Source: an uncultured Clostridia bacterium (GTDB taxonomy: Bacteria; Bacillota; Clostridia; Oscillospirales; CAG-272). From it: 11,189 nucleotides of DNA. The notes under the pieces are model-generated. The model had not been told where the DNA came from and ran no database searches. It saw only the letters and a program-made list of their open reading frames with translations. The position numbers were made by a program, and so were the translations under genes. The DNA lies in NCBI GenBank assembly GCA_947367285.1, contig CANBDB010000038.1, positions 1 to 11,189 on the forward strand. The letters are read 5' to 3'. Positions 1 through 7,063 of this stretch are shown here, piece after piece. How positions within the stretch are numbered: the stretch's first letter is position 1; each line of letters begins with the position of its first letter.

Positions 1-4
1 GGTA

Positions 5-33
5 TTTACAAATATCATATATGGTGTTATAAT
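5..33 (+). promoter_or_regulatory. Sigma-A-type promoter of first lipoprotein operon
   Basis: TTTACA at 5-10 and a perfect TATAAT at 28-33 are separated by 17 bp, which is the consensus spacing for the housekeeping sigma factor. Transcription would start near 40 and leave a leader of about 69 nt before the ATG at 109. The promoter and early leader resemble those at 2710-2773. No operator was recognised. Confidence 0.75.
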
Positions 34-108
34 GTAATTGTAAAAGTGGGATAGTGGGCCTGCTTTGAAAATTGTTTATAAATCATTAATATAAAACGGA
101 GTAATGTT

Positions 109-1107
109 ATGAAAAAAGTTGCTTTATTCAGTTCGCTTGTTTTGATTGTAACGTGTGCAATTTGCTTTGGCGCTTGTACAACGGAATGCGATCATGCTAA
201 TGCCGTTGTTACCGTGGTTGAACCCGATTGTACCAACGAGGGATATAATATGAACGAGTGCCCTGATTGTGGATACGTTTGGCACGACACCTTTGTTCCC
301 GCAAATCCGGAACAACACGTGTATGGTTGGATAGATCACGTTGACGCTACCTGTACCGAGGAGGGATACGATTATTACGTATGTGCTTGGTGTGGTGTTG
401 AAAAGACCGAAACGCTTGAAATAAGTGACCACAGCTTTGGCGAATGGGTAGTTGTTGAAGAAACCACTTGCTCACATCTTGGATATGAGGAAAGAGTTTG
501 CTCAGGCTGCGGACTTGTAGAAAGACAGGATGCAACAGAGCTTCTTGAGCATACATGGGGTGAGCCCGAGGTTGTAGAGCCCACCTGCTCCAAGAAGGGT
601 TCTGAAACAAGAGTTTGTACCGCTTGCGGTGAGGAGAAGGTAGACATTCTCAAAAAGCTTCCTCACACTTACGGCGAGACACAAACAAAGAAGCCCACCT
701 GCACAGAGCACGGTAAGGTTTATGAAATTTGTTCCGTATGCGGTGACGAGCACATTCTTGCTTATCTTGCTACCGACGGTCATAAATATGGTGAATGGTC
801 AGTTTCTGTTGATCAAACCTGTGAAGAAAAGGGAGTAGAAAAGAGAGAATGTACTGTTGAGGGTTGTGGCCACGTTGACACAAGACCCATTGATGAGCAT
901 ACCTACGTAGAAACAGTTAAAGCTCCTACATGCGGTAGCGTTGGTTATACCGAGCACAAATGTGAGGACTGCGGATATGCGTACATTACCGATTACCTTC
1001 CTGCCATCGGTCACCTCTTTGGCGAGTGGTATGACGTTGAGGATATTGAAGACCTTGAGCGTAGAGACTGCGAATGCGGTCACTTCGAAGTTAGAACCAA
1101 GGAATAA
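109..1107 (+). CDS. Cysteine-rich repeat lipoprotein, short form (copy 1)
   Basis: A 332-aa predicted surface lipoprotein of unknown function. The N-terminus is Lys-Lys, a hydrophobic stretch and an F-G-A-C lipobox with the lipidated Cys at residue 23. The mature chain has seven full units and one degenerate unit, each opened by a His (29, 70, 108, 148, 186, 225, 264, 302). Every full unit has the frame C-x9-C-x2-C, for example C41/C51/C54 and C121/C131/C134. Unit 6 is the exception, with C-x4-C (C248, C253). The last unit (302-332) lacks the first Cys and keeps only C321-x-C323. Units often read G-E-W before the first Cys. No CxxCH haem motif is present. The frame suggests one Cys3His metal site per unit, but this is inference. 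The start is set by CGGAG at 97-101. It is followed after 29 bp by the long-form gene and is paralogous to the gene at 2848. Confidence 0.9.
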   Translation: MKKVALFSSLVLIVTCAICFGACTTECDHANAVVTVVEPDCTNEGYNMNECPDCGYVWHDTFVPANPEQHVYGWIDHVDATCTEEGYDYYVCAWCGVEKTETLEISDHSFGEWVVVEETTCSHLGYEERVCSGCGLVERQDATELLEHTWGEPEVVEPTCSKKGSETRVCTACGEEKVDILKKLPHTYGETQTKKPTCTEHGKVYEICSVCGDEHILAYLATDGHKYGEWSVSVDQTCEEKGVEKRECTVEGCGHVDTRPIDEHTYVETVKAPTCGSVGYTEHKCEDCGYAYITDYLPAIGHLFGEWYDVEDIEDLERRDCECGHFEVRTKE

Positions 1108-1136
1108 TTCGAGCATAGATTAGGAGAAAAAATAAA

Positions 1137-2609
1137 ATGAAAAGAATTTTATCAATTTTGACAATTGCAGTTTTATTGCTTGGCGCGATCGCATTAACTG
1201 CTTGTAACGAAGAACACACACATACATTTGAGTCCACAGTGGTAGCGCCCACTTGTGTGGACAAAGGTTATACAGATCACGTATGCTCCGATTGCGGATA
1301 CATTAAGCGTGATACGTTCACCGATCCCGTTGCAGAAAATCACAAATTTGAGCTTGTTTCAGATACCGAGTCCACTTGTACTGAACAGGGCGCTAAAATT
1401 GAAACTTGCGTTTACTGTGGCTTGGAAAACGTTGAATACCACGATTTGCTTGAGCATAAGTACGGTTCTTGGAAGATAGCGCTTGCTCCCACATGTACCG
1501 AAAGTGGCACAGAGCAGAGAACTTGCTCCGGTTGCGGAGATGTTGAGGAAAGAGTTGTTGACGCACGCCACGACTACGTTTCCGTAGTTACTGCCCCCAC
1601 TTGTCTTGCACAGGGTTATACAACTCACACATGCACAGGTTGTGGTGACATTGAAATTGATACACTTACTGAAAAGGTTGACCATAAATACGGCGACTGG
1701 ACTGTAGTTGAAGAGGCTGATTGCGACGGCGGTGTTGAAAAGCACGTTTGTGTATGGTGTGAAGCCGAGGAAACAAGAGAAACAGCTCCCGTTCACACAT
1801 ATGATGTTGTTTCAACTGTACCCACTTGCGAAGAGCAGGGATATAACACATACACATGCGCTTGCGGTGATACATATGTAAGCGACTATGTTGAAGCTCG
1901 TGGCCACGATTACACAGCAATCGTTGAGGTAATTGCTCCCACATGCACAGAGATGGGTTACACATCTCACAAGTGCGCATGCGGTGCTGAGGAAAGAACC
2001 GATTACACATCTCCCGTACACGTATTCGGTGAATGGGTTGTAACACTTGAGCCCTCTTGTCCCAATAAGGGCCTTGAGGAAAGAACTTGTGAGCTTTGCG
2101 GCGAAAAGGAAGAGAGATTTGTTGACGTAAAGGGACACAACTTCACAGTAGAGGTAGTTCCTCCGACATACGACGAAGCCGGCTACACAGTTAAGACTTG
2201 TCCTTGCGGCGAGAGAGTAGTTACCGACGTGGTTAAGTACGTTACTGAAGGACTTGAGTACAAGCTCAGCTCCAATAACCTTGGATATAAGGTTATCGGA
2301 GCAGGCTATTGCACCGACAACACAATCGTTATTCCTGAGGCTATTGAGGGTGTTCTCGGATTTGGCGAGCGTCCGGTTATAGAAATCAGATACTTTGCAT
2401 TTGACAATAACGAAAACATCACTTGCATCTACATTCCCGAGACTGTAGAGATTATTGGTGAAGCAGCATTTGAGGGCTGCGTAAACCTCGAAAAGATCGT
2501 GTTCCGCGGAACAATGGCTCAGTGGAACGCAATTACAAAGCGTACAAATTGGAATAATAACACAGGAAACTACGTAGTAGTTTGCTCCGATGGTGTAATT
2601 ACAAAGTAA
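1137..2609 (+). CDS. Cysteine-rich repeat lipoprotein with C-terminal LRR, long form (copy 1)
   Basis: A 490-aa predicted lipoprotein; the L-T-A-C lipobox puts the lipidated Cys at residue 23. Nine repeat units follow, opening at His 29, 69, 107, 145, 183, 220, 257, 295 and 334. Eight have the three-Cys frame (C40/C50/C53, C120/C130/C133, C308/C318/C321). Units 6, 7 and 9 have C-x-C in place of C-x2-C (C241/C243, C280/C282, C355/C357), and unit 5 has one residue fewer between its first two Cys. In unit 9 the first Cys is replaced by Tyr345. Residues about 372-490 form a short BspA-like leucine-rich repeat domain (LRR_5 type), with I-Y-I-P-E-T-V-E-I-I-G-E-A-A-F-E-G-C and a closing G-T-x-A-Q-W cap. 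That domain usually mediates surface or protein contacts in related bacteria. AGGAG at 1122-1126 sets the start. It sits 29 bp after the short-form gene in one operon and ends at the terminator at 2631-2665. Confidence 0.9.
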   Translation: MKRILSILTIAVLLLGAIALTACNEEHTHTFESTVVAPTCVDKGYTDHVCSDCGYIKRDTFTDPVAENHKFELVSDTESTCTEQGAKIETCVYCGLENVEYHDLLEHKYGSWKIALAPTCTESGTEQRTCSGCGDVEERVVDARHDYVSVVTAPTCLAQGYTTHTCTGCGDIEIDTLTEKVDHKYGDWTVVEEADCDGGVEKHVCVWCEAEETRETAPVHTYDVVSTVPTCEEQGYNTYTCACGDTYVSDYVEARGHDYTAIVEVIAPTCTEMGYTSHKCACGAEERTDYTSPVHVFGEWVVTLEPSCPNKGLEERTCELCGEKEERFVDVKGHNFTVEVVPPTYDEAGYTVKTCPCGERVVTDVVKYVTEGLEYKLSSNNLGYKVIGAGYCTDNTIVIPEAIEGVLGFGERPVIEIRYFAFDNNENITCIYIPETVEIIGEAAFEGCVNLEKIVFRGTMAQWNAITKRTNWNNNTGNYVVVCSDGVITK

Positions 2610-2630
2610 AAAATTAATTTATCTAACATA

Positions 2631-2665
2631 AAAGCACAGGACCCGAGTGGGCCCTGTGTTTTTTT
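2631..2665 (+). terminator. Rho-independent terminator of first lipoprotein operon
   Basis: A 10-position stem (2635-2644 with 2649-2658, one A-C mismatch) has a GAGT loop and is followed by seven T residues (2659-2665). It lies 21 bp after the stop of the long-form gene and separates the two lipoprotein operons. Confidence 0.85.
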
Positions 2666-2709
2666 ATAAAAAAATATGATTTTTTGTCATTAAAATGTGT
2701 CGAAAGGTG

Positions 2710-2738
2710 TTTACAAAATGAAATATATATGCTATAAT
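2710..2738 (+). promoter_or_regulatory. Sigma-A-type promoter of second lipoprotein operon
   Basis: TTTACA (2710-2715) and TATAAT (2733-2738) are 17 bp apart, the same boxes and spacing as upstream of the first operon. The bases just before also match (GGTGTTTACA here, GGTATTTACA at 1-10). The leader to the ATG at 2848 is about 100 nt. It contains a short GTGGG/CCCAC hairpin (2758-2762 with 2771-2775) that the first leader does not share. Confidence 0.75.
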
Positions 2739-2847
2739 ACATAATGATAAAGTATAAGTGGGGTAATGCGCCCACGGATATGATAGTATAATTTTTTATT
2801 TGAATTATCATATAATTTATTGTAATCAAATTTCGGAGGATGAAAAA

Positions 2848-3747
2848 ATGACCAAGCTTTTTTCAACGTTATTGATCGCTTGCCTTTTGATAGGTGCGAT
2901 GTTTATGGTTTCTTGCGATTTGTTTCCTGAAGATACAAATCCCGAGCATATTCACGAGTGGGAGGATACAGTAGTAGAGCCTACTTGCGTAGCTGAAGGA
3001 TATACTATCCACGTTTGCAAAACTTGCGGATATGAAAGACGAGACACATTTGTAGAACCTACAGCGGAAAAGCACGTATATATAGAAGAGACAATAGCTC
3101 CCACATGTACGGAAGACGGATTCACACGTATGACCTGCTCTACTTGCGGCGACGTGGTTGAAAAGGACGTTGTGGCAGCTCATCATAGCTGGAGCAATTG
3201 GGTTGTAGTTGTAGAACCCAGCTGTGCAGATAAGGGCCTTGAGAGAAGAGATTGCGCTTACTGTGACGAATTTGAATACAGAGAGACAAACTCCGCACAT
3301 CATTTTGATGCAGGTGTTGTAACAGCACCCGGTTGCGAAACTGCAGGATATACTACATATACATGCACTCTTTGCGGATATCAAAAGAAGGATAACACAA
3401 CAAAGGCAAAGGGTCACACATTTGGCGAGTGGTACGTTTACGTTGACTCTACTTGCACAACTCTCGGTGAATCTCGCAGAGATTGCCAGGTTGAGGGATG
3501 CGACGGTTACGAGTCCAAGGTAATCCTTACTCACCACTACGATATCGCAGTTAGCAAAGCTCCCACTTGTGATCAGTATGGTTACGAGGGAAGTCAGTGC
3601 GTTGATTGCGGAAGCATCCGCATCGAGGTAACATACGAAAAGCTTGAACACAGCTTTAACGAATGGCACGACGTTATCGGCGGACCCAATCAGGAGCAGA
3701 GAGAATGCGAATCCTGTGGTCATACCGAGTATAGAAACAAAGATTGA
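2848..3747 (+). CDS. Cysteine-rich repeat lipoprotein, short form (copy 2)
   Basis: A 299-aa predicted lipoprotein of unknown function. The start at 2848 is preferred over an in-frame ATG at 2800: CGGAGG at 2834-2839 has correct spacing, and the protein then opens directly on a signal peptide with an M-V-S-C lipobox (Cys23). Six full units open at His 36, 76, 113, 152, 190 and 230 with the frame C-x9-C-x2-C (C47/C57/C60, C126/C136/C139). Unit 5 has C-x4-C (C213, C218) containing V-E-G. The final partial unit (268-299) lacks the first Cys and keeps C287/C290. Both the V-E-G variant and the terminal partial unit, with its E-W-H-D-V start, match the short-form protein at 109. The two are therefore paralogues that differ mainly by one repeat unit. 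The long-form gene follows after 30 bp. Confidence 0.9.
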   Translation: MTKLFSTLLIACLLIGAMFMVSCDLFPEDTNPEHIHEWEDTVVEPTCVAEGYTIHVCKTCGYERRDTFVEPTAEKHVYIEETIAPTCTEDGFTRMTCSTCGDVVEKDVVAAHHSWSNWVVVVEPSCADKGLERRDCAYCDEFEYRETNSAHHFDAGVVTAPGCETAGYTTYTCTLCGYQKKDNTTKAKGHTFGEWYVYVDSTCTTLGESRRDCQVEGCDGYESKVILTHHYDIAVSKAPTCDQYGYEGSQCVDCGSIRIEVTYEKLEHSFNEWHDVIGGPNQEQRECESCGHTEYRNKD

Positions 3748-3777
3748 TTTGCTGATAATCGATTATAGGAGGAAGTT

Positions 3778-5229
3778 ATGAGAAAATATTTATCTATAAT
3801 ACTTATGGCAGCTTTGGTGCTTTGTGCTATGCTCATGGTTGCTTGTGAGGATGACCAGCCCATAGGTCACCAGCATACTCTTGTAGATACAGTTGTTGAA
3901 CCTCGCTGCGATAGAGAGGGATATACAATCCATACCTGTACAGAGTGCGGCGAGAGCTGGCGCGATACATTCGTTCCTGCAGATGCTGAAGCGCATAAGT
4001 TCAACGTAGTTGAAACTGTTGAAAAAACTTGTACTAAAGACGGTTACATAAAGGAAGTTTGCGAATACTGTTCTCAAGAAAAGGTAACAGTTATTGAAGC
4101 ATGCCACGAAATGGGTGAATGGACTGTTACATTGAAACCTAACTGCACCGATTGGGGTGAAGAGAGAAGAAAATGTAATGTTTGCGGTGGAAATCAGGAA
4201 ATCCGTGAGCTTGAGCCCAGACATACATATTACGCAGTTGATGACGTAGTTACGGAGCCCACATGTACTGAAAAGGGTTACACAACACATTACTGTGCTA
4301 AGTGTGGTTATTCTTACACTGACAAGGTTGTAAGCGCTAAGGGTCATAACTGGTTGATCCTTGATACTGTAAACGGCGACCAGTGGGTAATGTCCATTCA
4401 GGGCACTTGCACATCCTACGGTGAAGAATACAGAAAGTGCGGCACATGTTCTCTTATCGAAAAGAGATCTACAGGCTATTACCACGTTTACTCCGATAAT
4501 GTTGAGGTAGTTGCTCCCACATGTACAGAGCACGGTTATACAGCTTACACTTGTAAGTATTGCGGATATAAGCACCTTGATGATTACATTGATCCTACAC
4601 ACTCCTACGGCATTTGGACTACATATATAGCTCCCACATGTACAACAGAGGGTATCGATCAGAGAACATGTAAGTTCTGCGGTCATGTAGATCAAAGATT
4701 TACTGATCCTAAGCATACATTTGTTAAGTCCGACGTTGTTGTTGAACCTACAAAGTTTGAGTCCGGTTATACCGAATATCACTGTGCTTGCGGTCTCGTT
4801 GAAAAACGCGACTTCAAATCCGCTACAGGCTCACTTGGATTGGAATATGCTAAGAAGAGAGAGTACAATAGCGCGACAAATACATACGTTGAGTATTACG
4901 TAGTAGTTGGCATCGGCACTTGCACCGATAAGGAAATTGCAATTCCTTCCGAATATAACGGTCTTCCCGTTCTTAGAATCGGTGATTCCGCATTCCAGAA
5001 TTGCAAGCAGATCACAAAGGTTTATATTCCCACATCCGTTAAGAGCTTTGCTCTTGCAGCATTCTGGGGTTGCTCCAATATCGAGAGATTCGAGTATGAG
5101 GGTACAATCGACCAGTGGCTTGCTATCAATAAGAACGGAGATAGCTGGAATACAGGTCTTGATAAGGATTGCACGGTACGTTGTGAAGACGGTATTATCG
5201 CCGGCGACGGAACAATCTTTAGAGATTAA
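3778..5229 (+). CDS. Cysteine-rich repeat lipoprotein with C-terminal LRR, long form (copy 2)
   Basis: A 483-aa predicted lipoprotein; M-V-A-C lipobox with Cys23. Eight units open at His 33, 73, 110, 149, 190, 236, 275 and 313. Seven carry C-x9-C-x2-C (C44/C54/C57, C163/C173/C176, C288/C298/C301). Unit 5 has an insertion of about eight residues between its His and first Cys. In unit 8 the first Cys is replaced by Lys326 and the second pair is C336-x-C338, as in the last unit of the other long form. Residues about 354-483 are a BspA-like leucine-rich repeat domain with two LRR_5-like strands (I-G-D-S-A-F-Q-N-C, then I-P-T-S-V-K-S-F-A-L-A-A-F) and a G-T-I-D-Q-W cap. AGGAGG at 3767-3772 sets the start. 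It is the second gene of the second operon and ends 13 bp before the terminator stem. Surface adhesion or ligand binding is possible but not shown. Confidence 0.9.
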   Translation: MRKYLSIILMAALVLCAMLMVACEDDQPIGHQHTLVDTVVEPRCDREGYTIHTCTECGESWRDTFVPADAEAHKFNVVETVEKTCTKDGYIKEVCEYCSQEKVTVIEACHEMGEWTVTLKPNCTDWGEERRKCNVCGGNQEIRELEPRHTYYAVDDVVTEPTCTEKGYTTHYCAKCGYSYTDKVVSAKGHNWLILDTVNGDQWVMSIQGTCTSYGEEYRKCGTCSLIEKRSTGYYHVYSDNVEVVAPTCTEHGYTAYTCKYCGYKHLDDYIDPTHSYGIWTTYIAPTCTTEGIDQRTCKFCGHVDQRFTDPKHTFVKSDVVVEPTKFESGYTEYHCACGLVEKRDFKSATGSLGLEYAKKREYNSATNTYVEYYVVVGIGTCTDKEIAIPSEYNGLPVLRIGDSAFQNCKQITKVYIPTSVKSFALAAFWGCSNIERFEYEGTIDQWLAINKNGDSWNTGLDKDCTVRCEDGIIAGDGTIFRD

Positions 5230-5242
5230 TTAAAACAAATAA

Positions 5243-5272
5243 CCCCGCGAGAAATTCTCGCGGGGATTTTTT
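5243..5272. terminator. Shared convergent terminator
   Basis: CCCCGCGAG (5243-5251) pairs perfectly with CTCGCGGGG (5257-5265) around a five-base AAATT loop, followed by A and six T residues on the + strand. It lies between the convergent stops at 5229 (+) and 5276 (-). On the - strand the stem is followed by TTATTTGTTTT, so termination in both directions is likely. Confidence 0.88.
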
Positions 5273-5275
5273 ATT

Positions 5276-7051
5276 CTATTTTATTGGTTCAAAATCGCTT
5301 GCAGGATGTTTGCAAAGTGGGCATATAAAGTCCTCGGGAAGAGAATCACCCTCGTAAACGTATCCGCAAATCTTGCAAACGTAGCCCTTCTTGCCTTCGG
5401 TTTTGGGTTTCGGCTTTACGTTCGCGTGGTAGTAGCTGTATGTCATCGTTTCCTTGTTGCTCTGCACCTTTGCCTCGTCAATGGTGCAAATGAACATTCC
5501 GTGCGAGCCGAGGTCAACGTATTGCTCTACAGTGAGGGACATATAGGAGTTTACGTAATCAGTGAGATATACGAGTCCATTTTCACTTCTTACAACGCTG
5601 TCACCTGCAAATTTATCAACGTTTCTTCCGCTAACGAATCCAAACTTTTCAAAAATAGAGAATGGAGCTTCGGTTGAGAGACAGTTAACGTTGAGCTTGC
5701 CGGTTTTCTTGATAACGTGGTGTGAGTAATTTGCTTTATTAATGGTAACGGAAATTCTCTTGGGAGCATCACTCACCTGCGCTACGGTGTTAACTATAAG
5801 ACCATTGTCCTTCTTGCCATCGTGGCAGGTAACAACGTAAAGGCCGTAGCCAATCTTGAAGAGCGCGGTGGTGTCGTTCTTATTTTCCGATACATAATCC
5901 TTGCACAACTCATCCGCCATCGCCTCAAGCGCTTTGGTGCTATCCGCATTTAGCGCGGAACGAATGGTACAGGTGGTTTCAAGATAAGTGATGTCCTTGG
6001 AGTTCTCGAGCATACCGCGCATAACTTTTGCGGCGGCGGGTGCCCAGCTTCCATTTTCTATAAAACCAATAGTGCGACCCTTGAATCCGCGCTCGGTCAA
6101 ATTATCGATAAATTGGCGCATATATGGGAATATATCGGAGTTATAGGTGGTTGTTGCTAAAACGAGCTTGGAGTATCGGAAGGCATCCTCAACCGCCTCA
6201 GCCCAATCGTAACGTGCGAGATCTATTGTAACTACCTTGGGCGCTCCCTTGGCTTTGAGCTTGTCAGCAAGCATCATTACTGCCTTTTTGGTGTTGCCGT
6301 AGATTGAGGTGTAGGCAATTACTATGCCTTCTTCCTCGGGGAGATATGATGACCATATAAAATACTGAGAAATGTAGTGATCAAGGTCACCTGTAAGTGT
6401 GGGACCGTGGAGGGGACAAATTGTTTTTATGTCAAGCATAACTGCTTTTTTGAGTACGGTTTGTACCTGCACTCCGAATTTTCCAATGATGCCAAAATAA
6501 TAACGTCTTGCCTCGCAATCCCAGTCCTCGTCTGTATCAAGTGCACCGAATTTTCCAAAGGCATCCGATGAGAAGAGAACCTTCTCGGTGCTTTCATAAG
6601 AGAACATAACCTCGGGCCAGTGAACCATGGGTGCTGCGATAAAATTAAGAATATGCTTGCCGAGATTGAGGGAAAAACCGTTTTCGGCAACTATTTTTTT
6701 ATCCCCATCGATTCCGCCAAAGAAATTATCCATCATCACAAATGCCTTGGAATTCGCAACGATTTTAGCCTCGGGATAAACCTTCAAAAAGCTTGCAATA
6801 TTAGAGGAGTGATCGGGCTCCATGTGATGTACAACGAGATAATCGGGTTTTCTCTCGCCGAGAACGGCTGATAAATTATCGAGCCATTCGTGTGTGAAAT
6901 TTGCATCAACAGTGTCAAGAACGGCTATCTTTTCATCGAGAATTACGTATGAATTGTAGCTCATTCCATTGGGAACGGAATATTGACCTTCAAAAAGGTC
7001 TATGTTTTTGTCGTTGACGCCAACGTAAAGTATGTTGTCAGAAATTTTCAT
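5276..7051 (-). CDS. Flavodiiron protein fused to flavin reductase and rubredoxin domains
   Basis: A 591-aa cytoplasmic FprA-type flavodiiron protein, a family that reduces O2 to water or NO to N2O. The metallo-beta-lactamase-like domain (about 1-240) has the full diiron ligand set: H76-x-E78-x-D80-H81, H144, D163 and H215. A flavodoxin domain (about 242-388) has the FMN loop T-S-I-Y-G-N-T at 248-254. Residues about 393-545 look like an FMN-binding flavin reductase domain (start F-K-I-G-Y-G-L-Y-V-V). The end (557-591) is a rubredoxin with C559-x2-C562 and C577-x2-C580. The 14-residue gap between the pairs is the short, rubrerythrin-type spacing. Cyanobacterial members add only a reductase and enterobacterial FlRd only a rubredoxin; here both are present, suggesting electrons pass from NAD(P)H within one chain (inference). 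AAGGAAGT at 7057-7064 serves the start and overlaps the stop of the upstream carboxypeptidase gene, 12 bp away, so the genes are co-transcribed and perhaps translationally coupled. Confidence 0.93.
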   Translation of the reverse strand: MKISDNILYVGVNDKNIDLFEGQYSVPNGMSYNSYVILDEKIAVLDTVDANFTHEWLDNLSAVLGERKPDYLVVHHMEPDHSSNIASFLKVYPEAKIVANSKAFVMMDNFFGGIDGDKKIVAENGFSLNLGKHILNFIAAPMVHWPEVMFSYESTEKVLFSSDAFGKFGALDTDEDWDCEARRYYFGIIGKFGVQVQTVLKKAVMLDIKTICPLHGPTLTGDLDHYISQYFIWSSYLPEEEGIVIAYTSIYGNTKKAVMMLADKLKAKGAPKVVTIDLARYDWAEAVEDAFRYSKLVLATTTYNSDIFPYMRQFIDNLTERGFKGRTIGFIENGSWAPAAAKVMRGMLENSKDITYLETTCTIRSALNADSTKALEAMADELCKDYVSENKNDTTALFKIGYGLYVVTCHDGKKDNGLIVNTVAQVSDAPKRISVTINKANYSHHVIKKTGKLNVNCLSTEAPFSIFEKFGFVSGRNVDKFAGDSVVRSENGLVYLTDYVNSYMSLTVEQYVDLGSHGMFICTIDEAKVQSNKETMTYSYYHANVKPKPKTEGKKGYVCKICGYVYEGDSLPEDFICPLCKHPASDFEPIK

Positions 7052-7063
7052 ATTTTACTTCCT

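Noticed and set aside
42..60. MraZ-type GTGGG operator boxes in the first leader
   Set aside because: The two TGGG copies are 8 bp apart rather than about 10, there are only two, and no cell-division genes follow.
2800..2847. In-frame upstream ATG extending the lipoprotein at 2848 by 16 residues
   Set aside because: It would place non-signal residues ahead of the signal peptide, and the strong CGGAGG lies inside it, correctly spaced for 2848.
2840..2851. Mini-ORF ATG-AAA-AAA-TGA overlapping the start of the lipoprotein at 2848
   Set aside because: It begins directly after the Shine-Dalgarno with no spacing, so it is unlikely to be translated; most likely chance in an A-rich start region.
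124..4782. Long - strand frames opposite the lipoprotein genes (for example 2869-3723 and 3790-4782)
   Set aside because: They mirror the repeat-coding + strand, lack ribosome binding sites and family motifs, and arise because the repeats avoid stops on the opposite strand.
109..5229. Multihaem cytochrome c or CRISPR-like repeat array
   Set aside because: The Cys pairs are followed by Gly, never giving CxxCH, so haem attachment is not expected. The repeats are coding, imperfect and without spacers, so not CRISPR.
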